Shown here: piece after piece, positions 18,901 to 29,884 of the stretch
Layout: the number at the start of each line of letters is the position of its first letter
Position numbering within the stretch: the stretch's first letter is position 1
Assembly (NCBI GenBank): GCA_907163375.1
Contig: CAJQUW010013656.1
Location: 62,001-126,000, forward strand
Direction of reading: 5' to 3'
Source of the DNA: Prostheceraeus crozeri
Lineage: Eukaryota > Platyhelminthes > Polycladida > Euryleptidae
Length of the DNA: 64,000 nucleotides
The notes under the pieces: generated by a model
Database searches by the model: none
What the model saw: the letters and a program-made list of their open reading frames with translations, nothing else
What the model was told of the DNA's origin: nothing
Position numbers and translations under genes: made by a program

Positions 18901-20132
18901 ACTTTTCCATTCGCAATGAGCTAACTACCAAAGTTTCCGATCCGTTAAACCCAAATACAATTGTAGTGTGCAGAAACGAAAAGATCGTTATTCCTACTAC
19001 TCTACGTTCCCAGCTACTTATTCAACTTCATGAAGGACATTCGGGTACTACCAAAATGAAGCAAGTTCTCCGAACTTATGCATACTGGCCGGGATTCAGT
19101 TCAGACGTCGATGACTTCGTGCGAAAATGTCCAAGTTGCACCCAATTATCTACAAAAGTTGATCGCCCTCCGCTAACAATAACAGTTGAGAAGGAAACAG
19201 AGGTGATGTCAAAAGTTGGATTAGATTTAACAGGTCCATCACATCTTCTTCGAGGTCGAATCTTATTTACCTTCATTGACTACTACTCGCGTTACCCTGA
19301 ATCCGTCATTATCGACCATCCTACAAGTTCTGCACTCATATCGAAGCTTACTACAATTTTCGCAACCTTCGGAATCCCTAAACAAGTGGTTACAGACAAC
19401 GGTACTCCCTTCGTTTCAAATGAATTTTGCTCCTTTTTACAAAGCCAAAGTATCAAGCACATTAAGTCCGCTAACTATCATCCCCAGTCGAACGGAGTTG
19501 TGGAAAGATTCTACGGTTCAATGAAAACTAGACTTGCAAAAATTTTCTCAGAACATGGACAACGAGTTTCATTACGACACGCGCTAGACAAAGTACTTTT
19601 TGACATGCGATCTGAACCACATTCCATAACAGGTATTTCTCCATACGAGCGAAAGTTCAATCGTCCAATGAGAACCAAACTTTCAAACCTTACTGATAGC
19701 AACATTGGTGTACGTGCGCCTACCCGCGATGTAGAATCTGAATACAGAAAAAAGTTTAAACCTCGTACGGTTTCTTATCCGATTGGTACTGCCGTCTACT
19801 TTCGAAAAGGGGAAAAGGATTCTTATGTGAACACAGGAGAAGTAGTGGAGATTGTCGCTCCAAATACTTATAAGATCATGACACCAGATGGCAACACTAG
19901 GATATACAATCAAGTAAATATGAAAAGAAGATTTTCGCCAACGGAACCTATAGATGATATGGACGATGCTTACGATCAGAATTATGCTTACGATCAAGTT
20001 ATAGAAACAGCGTCTAGGACTGCATCTTCTCAAGTAGAATTCTCTTCTGAAAGCCAGAGTTCTTCCAATGAACCTAGTTCACGATATTTCTTGAGAAAAA
20101 GGTATGTTGATCCTAAGTTTTACCGACAATAG
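15905..20132 (+). CDS. Ty3/Gypsy gag-pol coding region
   Basis: Order of domains: a capsid-like Gag part, zinc knuckles (CFRCGSFNHV.. and CHLCSKIGHFGAMC, about 16555-16670), aspartic protease with LDSGAEINAM (about 16970), reverse transcriptase with LDCASAFHQI and the FFDD catalytic box (about 17735 and 17920), RNase H with FCDASGLGIG (about 18360), and integrase with an HHCC zinc finger (about 19030-19140) and a DDE core (GLDLTGPS, TDNGTPF, then VVERFYGSMK). The order protease-RT-RNase H-integrase places it in Ty3/Gypsy rather than Copia. The C-terminus has an SH3-like block (about 19770-19930). Confidence 0.93.
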
Positions 20133-20492
20133 CTCTTAAGTATGTTGATCCTACGTTTTATCGATGATAGCTCTTCTATACTGTTTCTTATAGTCTACCG
20201 TTTTTTTTATCGTTTTTCGCATTGTACAGTTAATAAACCTGATTTCATATTCGTGATTATTCATTAACATTCTATATGCCAGCTTTATCAGCCGAATCTG
20301 CGTGAACTTAATGCTTCCTTATTCTCGTAGATGTTGAACTTTAAATACTACTCTATCTCTGATCTACAAACATGTGAATTTATGCGAAATACTTTCAATA
20401 TTTCTACACGTACTTCAATACTATGGACTTTATGAACTTGAATACAAGAAGTTGTTTCCTATCTTACAACTTTTTCTATAAAAGGGGGGAAT

Positions 20493-20669
20493 TGTGGAAA
20501 TACTCTTTTGTATTATGACTCTTGTGATTTATTGGAAGTGATGAATTAAATACTTGTTTGAATTTATGTCATTCCAAAAATATACACATTTTCGCTTTCA
20601 CCCCATGCACGCTGGTTTTCAATGAAAACTTACTCGGGACAGTAGATGCCAATATTGCAAATCACGACA
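20493..20669 (+). repeat. 3' LTR (177 bp)
   Basis: Matches the 5' LTR; preceded by the polypurine tract and followed by the target duplication ACAGC. Confidence 0.95.
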
Positions 20670-21099
20670 ACAGCATAATTATTTAAATCTGCTCCTCTTA
20701 AAAGATCAACAAAATTTCTATCTAAACTAAAAGGAGATTTATCTGGTGAAAAAATTAAGGTTAAATTAGGTTGTGGAAATATTTCTTTTCCGCCAAGATA
20801 AAATCTTGCAAATAATTTTTTATCTAAAAGGAAAGTAGGATGTTCAGATAACGTAGATTTCGGTAATTTTTTTCTATATTTGCTTCTAACAATCCATAAT
20901 CAGTTAATAATGTTTTAAGTACTGTATCTGTTATATTTACTCGGTTATCCTGATTAGCAAGTTCTTTTTCAAGAGTTTTAGATGGTTCAATAGTTTTTTC
21001 AATAGCAGTTTTTACTTGTTCGGTTTGCTGCATTTTTTCAAACATATCAGATTGAATACCAGCTTTTGTCATTCTATACTGAGTATGATTTTCTTTCAT
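20670..21099 (-). pseudogene. Small Polinton proteins, copy B (gene cut by LTR element and neighbour)
   Basis: Two minus-strand coding stretches. The one nearest 20670 is the upstream part of the gene interrupted by the LTR element. The other (start near 21099) is a Glu/Lys-rich helical protein with residues such as LEKELANQDNRVNITDTVL. No known domain. The counterparts in copy A lie outside the window. Confidence 0.55.
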
Positions 21100-21356
21100 A
21101 ATAATTTTTGCTTTATTAACTCATCTAATTGTTGAATTCTTTTTTTATTATCAGCTTTAATTTTATCCAATTTTAAAATATAATATTTGAACTTTGTGGT
21201 AACATTGGAATACAACAAAAACATTTTACTGAACAAATTATTTTTTATTGCTTTGTCGTCTGACATCTTTTCGTCTAAAGTTTTGTTTAATAAAGTTTTA
21301 AAAAATTTTATCATTTTCTTCATTAGAAATTTTACCAGCCTGTTTATTCTTGTCAT
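21096..21356 (-). CDS. Small basic Polinton protein
   Basis: An 86-residue, Lys-rich, mostly helical protein starting at ATG 21356 and overlapping the next gene by four bases (ATGA-type overlap). It may be a DNA-binding or core protein, but no motif supports this. Confidence 0.45.
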   Translation of the reverse strand: MTRINRLVKFLMKKMIKFFKTLLNKTLDEKMSDDKAIKNNLFSKMFLLYSNVTTKFKYYILKLDKIKADNKKRIQQLDELIKQKLL

Positions 21357-21840
21357 TAACTTGTGTCTGTAATTAAAATGATATTTGATTTACTGTACTT
21401 CATTAGCTATTTGATCAAATTTTTCCATCTCATCTAACGTAATAACATTATCATCACATACTCTTTGAAAGTAATAATGTAGTTTATCATAGACTTCTTT
21501 AAAGTGAGAATATTTATTTCTTAATGATTTTGATTCTTAGTAATTAAAGATTTATCTAACATTGTAACAAGTGAAGTTGCAAAAACACCCGTACCTGTTA
21601 AAGCAGTAGCAACTTACTGTTATAAAGATTCCAATTCCTTGTGTAACATTCTTAACTTTAGACCATCTCTTTCTTAATTTATCCTAATGCTCTAATCTTA
21701 ATAATAACTGAGATTCCTTATCTTTCATATACCTAACTCTATCTTAATGTTTTTCTTTATCCATTTCACTTGTTTTTAATTGAGATAACGAAGGATATAT
21801 TTTCGAGGTTTCTTCCACTTTTGTTTCATCCATTTTTTAA
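21357..21840 (-). pseudogene. First minus-strand Polinton coding region, copy B (decayed)
   Basis: Short helical coding-like stretches on the minus strand (for example KEVYDKLHYYFQRV near 21480) beginning with an ATG near 21834 whose first residues read MDETKVEETSKIY. It appears decayed. The start region is shared with 13890-14040, so it lies partly within the TIR. Confidence 0.4.
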
Positions 21841-22226
21841 TAAATATTTTGAATAAATATTTTGAATAAATATTTTGAATACAATCTTCTGAAATTCTTA
21901 GACTACGTGAAATTCTTAGACAACTTAAATTTTCGACCACGTGATATTTTGAGACAACTTAAATTTTCGACCACGTGATATTTTTTGGACTGCCTAAATT
22001 TTCGACCACGTGATATTTTTCGACTGCCTAAATTTTCAAAATTTGGCGACTACCTAAATTTTTGGAAATTTGATTTTTCGAAAATTTGTCACTACCTAAA
22101 TTTTTGAAATTTGGAGTCTACCTAAATTTTTGAAATTTATAAACTACGTTAATTTTTTGAAAACTCGAAAGGTGTGACATCCGGTGCGAGCGAAGCGATG
22201 CGCCGGATGTCATACCCTATACTACT
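21660..22226. repeat. Outer terminal inverted repeat of Polinton copy B
   Basis: Matches 13890-14344. It holds repeats of CCACGTGATATTTT plus CTGCCTAAATTTTCGA-like units and a terminal hairpin at 22172-22215 (arms around TGACATCCGG and CCGGATGTCA). The end is TATACTACT at 22226, followed by host sequence AGCCTCAGC. Confidence 0.85.
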
Positions 22227-22465
22227 AGCCTCAGCAAAGGAAGGTATGGCCAAACTGTGCTTTCCAATGAATTTGTGGCAAAAAATCTCAAATCCTCCGT
22301 CCATTTTCACGTACGAGGCTTCGTTTAGCCGCTACAGCCATTTTCTGACTCAAAACTCTCTGACGGCTCTCAAAAGTCAAAAGGTGGTCAAAAGTCTCAA
22401 TGTCACTCTCAAGCCTCAGCAAAGGAAGGTATCGCCAAATTGTGCTTTCCAATGAATTTGTAGCA
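22227..22465. repeat. Host direct duplication at the Polinton boundary
   Basis: The sequence AGCCTCAGCAAAGGAAGGTA followed by CCAATGAATTTGTGGC occurs at 22227-22275 and again at about 22414-22462 with three or four differences. It is the non-Polinton flank and shows where copy B ends. Confidence 0.8.
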
Positions 22466-22765
22466 CTCTTAGCTTTCAAACGAGCTCTTTCCACGACTCT
22501 CTACCATTTCCAGAACCAAAGTTGGAAGAACGCTGCCGAGGGGGGGGGTCGAAGTTCTTCGTTCTTTGCCGTATGACGCTGGAAACAACTCTCCTACACC
22601 CAAAAAGCTCAAAAAAACCGCCGCCCAAGACCAACAAGGACGGTCGACCACGACCCACACGGACGGTCGACCCAGAACGACAACAACCCACTGACGCTCA
22701 AGAGGGGGGGGCGGTGTGCGCAGTTGGGAGGATTCCTTACTACTAGCATGCACGACCTGTTTTAG
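22466..22765. other. GC-rich host DNA with G- and C-runs
   Basis: No gene recognised. It contains runs of eight or nine G (about 22540 and 22706) and the repeated words GACGGTCGACC and CCACACGGACGGTCGACCC. Open frames here on both strands look like compositional artefacts. Confidence 0.5.
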
Positions 22766-23251
22766 ATGAAAGTGTACATCACTGATCCTAGGGGCGCAGA
22801 AGTCTTTTTAGACGATCTTCGTTTGATTTGTCCAAAGTATTTATTACCAAATAATGAACATTTTTTGAAAGGCAAACATTTTGTATCATTTCTGTTAGAA
22901 GCTGAAAGGGATACTACCAGTTCGTTGTCTCGATACAGTCATTTATGTAATTGGACTTGGGAGTCAGAAAAATGCAATGACCAATTTGGCTCCATAGCTT
23001 TCAAATTGCTTCTAGCTGTGTTTTTATCTAAAACTTATGCTTTCAACTATGAATAAATGTTGATTGAAAAATGCAGACCATTTACAGACTTGACAGACTG
23101 GTCTTTGAATAAAGACCAAGTGGCAATCCTGATATTGACTATAAATTTCGTCAGTTCACCGCCTCTTTTCATTGATTATATTTTTACAATGTGTTTAATA
23201 TGCTTCAATTTTTTCTTTGTTTATGATGCAACGGCAAATAAAGTAAAATAA
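22766..23251 (+). CDS. Unassigned open frame, possible old gene or exon
   Basis: A 96-codon frame (22766-23056) is followed directly by a further open stretch to 23251. The first has ordinary protein composition (DPRGAEVFLDDLRLICPKY at residues 8-26, many Cys and Trp); the second looks hydrophobic and may not be coding. I do not recognise it. Either an exon or a decayed transposon protein. Confidence 0.3.
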
Positions 23252-23929
23252 GCAAAAAACAATAACTGAAAACGATGTCAAATAATCAACGTCAGTCTCG
23301 TGTGCTCTGTTGTCTATTTCATATACATTAATCTCTGACATCTATCGTCAGTGTGAACGATGATAGACATCTCGTTTTTTGCCCTCTTACCCTCAATTTC
23401 GATGGATAGCATTCATTAAAAAGAATTACAGTAATTAACACAAGATTTATTTCACACATGGAGGGCTTGATCTTCAGATGGATTAAGCGCTATTACTATA
23501 GCGCTATTATCATATAAACTGCCAAGACATTCATATTAGTATTATTGAAAGGAAACGAAATATGATTAATCATTGAGTTGCTTCAAATCACCCTGAATGA
23601 TAGATTTCACTGACTTCAAAAGAAGGACGGAACTGAAATACAACCATTTGACTCTAGTCTGGAATGCAATATAAAAACAGCCTGTTATAATGTTGGTGAG
23701 AATTGGTCATGAAAGTTGGTAAAATAGCAGGACTATGCAATGCATCGTTCGTAAATGAGGACAATTATGGAATAACACAATTATCATGTCTTCAAGGAGT
23801 CAATTCTAGAAGGAAAAAATGGTGAAAGATAAATTTTGATACCAAGTCTCAGGTTGTAATTGAATCCATGTTATGGAGGGATTATTTTGTGCTCCTGAAG
23901 AATGTTCTCTCCTGACACATTGGTCATGG
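23252..23929. other. No gene seen
   Basis: Ordinary AT-rich sequence without repeats or coding signal that I can support. Possibly intronic if the exons at 24146 and 37450 belong together, or 3' flank of that gene. Confidence 0.4.
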
Positions 23930-23939
23930 GTTCATTGAA

Positions 23940-24140
23940 TCAGTTGACTTGATTACGATCTTCTTCAAAGATCGTTCGTTGAGCGCCGGGTTTAAATGGC
24001 GTCTGTGCTGGGTTCATGTAAATTTCATCTCCTCCAGAGGAGCTCGCGGCAGCCATGGCACGTTGAGAAAACCAATCAATACCAGTTCTAGAGTTGAGAG
24101 CTTGTCCAAGATCAAAAATATTCATGACTCCAACTCGCTG
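23940..24140 (-). CDS. Candidate terminal exon of a host gene
   Basis: Minus-strand open frame with balanced codon use. A pyrimidine-containing stretch ending in TTACTCAG lies just upstream (at about 24141-24148), a plausible splice acceptor. The frame reads RVGVMNIFDLGQALNSRTG, then WFSQRAMAAASSSGGDE, and ends EEDRNQVN-stop at 23940. It could also start at the ATG at 24125. I do not recognise the protein. The best partner exon is 37269-37450 on the same strand. Confidence 0.45.
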   Translation of the reverse strand, partial: QRVGVMNIFDLGQALNSRTGIDWFSQRAMAAASSSGGDEIYMNPAQTPFKPGAQRTIFEEDRNQVN

Positions 24141-24179
24141 AGTAATGAGTATGCACGTGAAAGAAAATAATGTGGAATG

Positions 24180-24780
24180 ATAATTTTGATGACAAGACTA
24201 TGAATTATAATGGATAATTAAACCAACGCTGTAAGTGAAAACTGGGCTTTTTATCTATAAGGTTTTGCTACAAAATTGATGCTCAGACAAGGTGCATGCT
24301 CTCATAGAGGATGGAGTAGCTAGTGTTTTTCAACTTATTTCTCAATTTCTTTTAATTTTTTAAACTTTCTTGGTATATTGCTTCATCTGACAATCTTTTC
24401 AATAAATAAATCTTTTAAAACTAAAATATTTACTTTTGTGATTAAAACATATACAAAAGTTTAAAATCATTCTATCTTTTAAATTGTGCTACTACATTTG
24501 CAAATATGTTTTCTCCAAAATTTGTGAGCAATTGTAAAAGATAAGTAAAAAACCGCGCATGATTTCAGCGACTGACGGTCATCGCTATGCGATAGATGAA
24601 ATGAATAATGCGATTTCTTCCCATGTGACGATAATACCCGTCAATAAAAGAAAGGAAAAGAAATCCGAGATAAGTGCTGGATGAAAGCGCTGGTCTTGAG
24701 AGATGAGCTCCATTAATTAATGAAATGAGAATCAAAGCACCAATACATGTTATCAACTGATATATTACACCCAATATTTC
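24180..24780. other. No gene seen
   Basis: AT-rich, no coding signal, no clear repeat. Confidence 0.4.
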
Positions 24781-25185
24781 GGCTGTCACAGCCAGTTTCA
24801 GGGGAGCAAAGAGCAGTGTAAATGCGCGGTTAGCGGACTATTTTGCAGCTCATTTTGGCCCACTTTTTGACATCGTAGCGCCTCGGAACCACGGTCATTT
24901 GACTCAGTGTTCGACTAACGCTCTGGGGACGTCTCTAAACTGATTTTTGGGTGGAAAAAATTTCGGCGCCTCCCCCCCTTCTGAAAGATGTTTCTGAGTT
25001 TGATAATTGTCGTTTTGGAAAATCGACTTTGGGTGGGAAAATTTTCGGCTTGCACTAAACCCCCCCCCCTGTGTGCGATTATAGGACAGCGGCCATTTTG
25101 ACCTACTTCCTGGAGTCGAATCGAAGGGGAACACCGACATTCGAATCAGCATGGCCGACTTACCCCTTCTGGAGACCTTAATCTC
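24781..25185. other. C-run-rich sequence of host type
   Basis: Contains CCCCCCC runs (about 24969 and 25060), each in a similar context with GGGTGGAAAAAATTTTCGGC-like words about 80 bp apart, suggesting an old tandem duplication. No gene. Confidence 0.4.
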
Positions 25186-26058
25186 ACGATCGATTGTTAC
25201 CTGAGAAAAAACAAATTCTCACTCACTGGTTGTGAAGAGAGAGAGAGAGCGAAAAAAGATTCATCAAATTTTCATCAATCCGTGTTAGTTCCGTATCTTG
25301 TCCGTGACGGATTCAAACTTAGTCAAATTTCTCGTCCGATCCTAACTTAATTTATCTTTCGTTCTTCCGTGTTTGTTCCGGTCGTGTCCGCGACGGACAG
25401 GTTGGCTGGCTATTTGCCAGGGTGGGTGCAAGGAATAAAAATGCAGAAATAAAATCCCAGAAAACTTTTGCGTCTGACAGTAGTCTAACTGTGAACGCTT
25501 AAAGTGAAGATTTGAAAGAGGATGCGAACGGCGTTCCAAACATGTAAATAGGAACAGCGTTCCGATCATGTGAATAGGAACTGCGTTCCGATTGGGATAT
25601 GGGTTGAGTTCATCTTTCGAGGATCGGTACAATCAATTGTGTACCAGGGTTGTAACGGCCTGTTCCGAGATTGAATTAAAGTGAGTGAATTAGAACAGGG
25701 ATGCGAACATCCATTTCGGAACTTGAACAGATTGCGGTTTGTTTTGATACCGCTTGCTCAAATGCGACAATTGTGACAACTGTGAATATGATGACAATTG
25801 CATTGATTTTCATAATGCGTTTATAGATCAGAAAATTATGTTATCACTGTTCTGTAATTTGATTATTATAATCCAAATTCCAGAATCACATTCAAAGTAA
25901 AAGACATGTGGTTTGCAATATAGATCGCAATTATGCGTGAAAGATAAAAGAAGGATAGAGGTCACGTCCCTCGGGGGACTCCATAATTTTCATAAAGTCT
26001 TCACATAACTTTCAGAATCGGAAGCTCTGTGATTGGCTGTTGGAAATTCCTTTGTTTA
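25186..26058. repeat. Degenerate short repeats, no gene
   Basis: CCGTGTTAGTTCCG / CCGTGTTTGTTCCG occur about 80 bp apart around 25280-25380, each followed by a GTCCG(T/C)GACGGA word. At 25525-25595, GGCGTTCC / AGCGTTCC / TGCGTTCC recurs three times at about 30-bp spacing. A (GA)n stretch lies at 25237. No coding signal. Confidence 0.5.
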
Positions 26059-27668
26059 AAAGTATATTAGTCCATGAGCCAGAGCAGAAGTCGGTACCAT
26101 CTCTGCGCACCAAACGAAACTTATTTTTTATTGATTGTCAACTCATACCCATAGCAAAAATGCATGATGGACTTTCCAATTTCACAGCTTAAGTTTTGTG
26201 TGACTGTTTAAAGGTTTTATGTAAAAACCGAAAAATGGCGATTTTCATAGGATGTAGTTCGGTAAATATTTACTTGAGCGTAGAAATAGAATTAGCAGTC
26301 CAAGCGAAATTCACTCTTTCTAAACCAAAATTTCATAAGAAAAACGAATCTCATATGCCTGCATTCGCCAGAGCTTCTGGTTAACCGTGAGAGCCGAATG
26401 TATGCATCATACTACTCATAAAATATAAAAAATGTAATTTCGAAGCAGAAAGCAAGTAATAGTTTTGAGAACTATTTATCAAGTCTAAATTTTCATGTGG
26501 ATACCGATTTATAAATTTTCTGATTCCACGTGTTGATAAGTTAGAGTTTTGTTTTAAACTTTCAAACATAAAACAAACTTTCGATTACTCCATCTTAAAT
26601 CAGCTGATTAGTTAAAAGTCATAGTTAAATTAGTTACAATGTAAGTCAAACAATATTGCCTATTGTCTATCTATAGTAACAGACTAATTATCTAAATAGA
26701 ATAGTTAATGGAATAATTATCTAAATAGAACAATTATCTAAATAATACTGAATCATGGCGATTTTAGGTCTATCGAGAACGCTTTACGGATGAGTTATAC
26801 AGTGCATTCTATCGATGCACTAAGTTGTAATGCTAAGTTGTATGGTCTAAGTTGTAATGCATGTAATATAGTACGTGTCTTAACCTATCCGTCTTTGTAT
26901 TATGATATGGAGAATACTCCATGAACTCTATGGTTTTTAATGTAAAGTTTACTTAACACCTGCTGGTAGAGCGCTTGGTATAATCTGTCATTTGCAAAAA
27001 TTTGAAAAACTTCCACTCTCCTGACTCGACCCTACTGCCGTGCGGATGATATTCGGCTTCGCTGCGCACTGAGATACTGAAGCTCATATTAGTGTGCGTG
27101 TGTTACAGCGAATTTATACTGGGCGGAGCACTACTGTGCATCAGGAAGTAGAACAATGTGCAGTAATTATTTGATCTAAGTAAAAAATAGTAAGTAAAAA
27201 AAAAGAATCGGGCATTATAGCTGAAGGCTCGATCACTTCAGTGCTTGAAGGACGGCACTACAATCGCGGAGTCCGTTTGTCCAAACTCGTATATGAAGCA
27301 CTACTGAGACTGGGTTGGAAAGGATTTTATTCCTGGATTGAAAAGCATCACAGTGGAGACGACAAACACATGCGAGAAACGATTGAAGCTGTCGGAATTT
27401 TGCATGCTGATGTAAACCAAGACAACCTGGAAGCTGTTTTGACGAATGAGTCGGTGCAGGTCATTCTCGCCCACTTCGTGCAGTATCTAGATGAGCTCCG
27501 CCACAGCCGAGGCTAACTAGCATCATTCTGGACTTCCTTCCTAGATCTTGCCGGCATCTTGTTAGATCTTATCAGAGCATCGCGCGAAGGGAACTGGCCC
27601 CTCTACAACTCAGGAATCAACAGGATGATACCATGGTGCTTTGCGTACGATAAACAAAACTATGCCAG

Positions 27669-27727
27669 GTATGTATATGATTTAAAATATTAAAATTTGC
27701 AACGCTAATTACCATACAAAATTTCAG
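27669..27727 (+). other. Spliceosomal intron, 59 bp
   Basis: GTATGTATATG donor and TTTCAG acceptor; removal continues the frame across an Arg codon (NYA-R-YLSV). Confidence 0.75.
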
Positions 27728-27903
27728 ATACCTGTCTGTCTACTACTGCGATATGACGAGACTGCCGGATACGCATCCCCGCGTTCATGAATACTTGCTG
27801 GAGGGAGGGTTTTCGGTGCAGATGACCGACACGAACACATTTGGACGGATCCCAGTTGATCAGACGATAGAGGAGACGGTGAACAAGGACACCCAGACTG
27901 CTG

Positions 27904-27969
27904 GTACAAATTTATAAATCCTTTATTAAGGCCCATGCAAAACACAATTTGTGCATATTTATTTTACAG
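27904..27969 (+). other. Spliceosomal intron, 66 bp
   Basis: GTACAAATTT donor and TTATTTTACAG acceptor; removal continues the frame as QTAG-GTKGF. Confidence 0.75.
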
Positions 27970-29884
27970 GTGGTACCAAGGGGTTTTCACTCAACCCAGG
28001 TGCGGTCACTCGCTACTACCTGACAGCCGAACATCGCAGCACTTGTCTTCAGCAGCTGCGCCAGATGACTGACGTATCGAACCGTGCTGCTGTTCATCAT
28101 GATTTGACACCCTCTCGCATGAAGAAAGATGAAGATTGTGTACAGGCTCTCGAGGACCTTCTAGAAAACAACTGGACTAATCCTTTTGCAGAAGGAGAAA
28201 CCGAGCTACTCAATATCTCAACAGGGGCTGCTGCTTCTCCTGATGTAACACGTGATCTCCTGTCAGCACTAAAGAGGGGTGAAGAAGCTCGTCAGACATT
28301 TTATAAAGTTATGTAATTATGTAGTTACATAATTATGTAGTTATGTAAGTTATGTAGCGGAAAAGTTATGTATGTCACATGTAACGACCTTTGCTTCAGA
28401 CTCACCCGCAATGATGTGATCGAAGAGGACGACCTGAAAACAACTCAGGAAGAAGCAGACACCAGAGTCATCTTCCACGCAAAACACGCAGCTCCACATG
28501 TTTCGTCCATCATCATGGTTGCTGAAGATACAGACATCCTGCTTCTCTGCCTAGCTTTCCACAGAGATATAGATTGCAACATGTATGTAAAATGTGGTAC
28601 AGCTACTCAAACAAGATACATCAGCATCTCAAACGTGTCAGCTGCTCTGGGCCATGATGTGTGTGCTTCTCTTCTTGGGTTACATTCCTCCACAGGATGC
28701 GACACGGTCAGCGCCTTTAGCGGTCGAGGGAAGCTAGCTGCACTTAAACTGGTGATGACGAATGACCACTTCCGAGATGCCTTCATCAAACTTGGAGCAG
28801 AGTGGCAACTCACAGAAGAAATATTGAAGGTATTGGAAGAATTCACCTGTCGTCTCTACGTTATTCACTCAGAGATCTGTGATGTCAACGAGATGCGATG
28901 CGAATTATTCAGGGTGAAAGACGGAAACGTGGAATCGGAACAATTGCCCCCCTGCCAGGATTGTCTCCATCTACATGCTGCGAGGGCCAACTACCAGGCT
29001 GCCATCTGGAAACGCGCGTTGCAAGCAGACTCACATGTACCAAGTCCACTTGAGTGCAAAGGTTGGTCATTGGGTGATAAAGGAAAACTCGTCATAACTT
29101 GGATGACAGGAGCACCAGCCCCAGATGCAGTCCTGGAGTTACTGTCCTGCAAATGTAAGAAGTCATGCAAGGTGCCATCCTGCCAGTGTATAATGAATGG
29201 GTTACCATGTACTCAGGCCTGTTTCCTGCAGGAATGCGGAAACATGAAGGACGAAGAGGTTGTTCTTGTGCAGGAAGACTGATTGGACAGTGACAGTGAC
29301 AGTGGCGTTTAACGAACATGAGCTGAGACTTAATTATATCTGCAAATAATCATACACCCACAGTAATGGACTTTTGTTTTCTAAACCAAAGACGAATAGA
29401 GAGATTTGATTGCCTTTGTGTTTTTTTTATATCTGAGAACGGAAAGGCGAGTCTCAAGCGGTTGTTTAATGATGTTTTTAGAGATCATAATGTAGTCTAT
29501 ATTTTATGAGTAGTATGATGTAAACATTCGGCTCTCAGGGTTAACCAGAAGGTCTGACGAATGTAGGAACCTGAAATTCGGTTTTTTCATGAAATTTTGG
29601 TCTGTGAAACAATGAAATTCGCTTCCGTTGTATTTACGTTCAAAAGTATATGGTTACACAAGGATATAGCCGATTGATCTAGTAAAAAAATAAGACTTCT
29701 TTTATTAGACCTAACCCACAAATCAACAGCTCTGCAGCTCTTAAGCTGTAAGTTACGCAGGTCCATCATGCTGCGTTGTGTTGCTGATACATATAGCTAT
29801 CAGAAAATAGCAAAAATGTTTGGTGCGCAGAGATGGTACCGATCGGTCAAAATTAGGGGGTTGACTCATGGACTATATAGCTTT

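Larger units (their letters stand above)
15652..20669 (+). mobile_element. Ty3/Gypsy-type LTR retrotransposon
   Basis: A retroelement fossil bounded by two 177-bp LTRs (15652-15828 and 20493-20669), TG...CA ends, and a 5-bp target duplication ACAGC (15647-15651 and 20670-20674). A purine-rich tract (AAAAGGGGGGAA) immediately precedes the 3' LTR. I see no difference between the LTRs by eye, which implies a very recent insertion. The coding region is largely open and looks nearly whole, in two overlapping frames; ribosomal frameshifting is common in this family, so one break or a natural frame change is possible. It lies inside a gene of Polinton copy B. Confidence 0.95.
14345..22226 (-). mobile_element. 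Polinton copy B, left part, inverted, interrupted by an LTR element
   Basis: A second Polinton read on the minus strand from its terminus at 22226 (again TATACTACT) to the ATPase gene, which stops at 14345 where the terminus of copy A begins. It carries the same gene order as copy A (small proteins, penton-like protein, ATPase). The LTR element 15652-20669 lies within it. The rest of copy B is expected beyond the left edge of the window, past copy A. The coding parts are partly broken. Confidence 0.88.
27197..29282 (+). pseudogene. Element-encoded TGCDT-motif protein, decayed, with two introns
   Basis: Exons 27197-27668, 27728-27903 and 27970 onward are separated by introns of 59 bp (27669-27727) and 66 bp (27904-27969) with GT...AG ends and codon phases that join cleanly. 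The downstream part has EEADTRVIFHAKHA, AEDTDILLLCLAF and HSSTGCDTVSAFSGRGK, motifs of a large invertebrate family that resembles a PIN/FEN-like nuclease around the DTD residues (inference). It ends in a Cys-rich CXC/tesmin-like segment (CKCKKSCKVPSCQC). Decay: a TAA in frame at 27514-27516 and an ATGTAATT-type microsatellite at 28300-28357 that breaks the frame. The start is not determined. Confidence 0.65.
26059..29884 (+). mobile_element. 3.8-kb TIR element with intron-bearing gene
   Basis: The two ends are imperfect inverted repeats. At 26069-26105 and 29835-29877 they share AGTCCATGAG and CGGTACCATCTCTGCGCACC in inverted order. The inner parts at about 26375-26435 and 29509-29560 (TCTGGTTAACC, GAGAGCCGAATGT, ATCATACTACTCATAAAATA) also match inverted. 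Arms are thus about 370 bp with diverged middle portions. I could not fix a target duplication. It encloses one multi-exon gene (27197-29282). The family is not one I can name. Confidence 0.75.

Noticed and set aside
22469-22753. Overlapping open frames on both strands near the G-runs
   Set aside because: Composition-driven frames (Gly/Val/Ser or Pro/Thr rich) without motifs; both strands open at once.
24781-25185. Link between the C-runs here and the G-runs at 22540 as one repeat family
   Set aside because: Only the homopolymer runs are shared; the flanking sequence does not align by eye.
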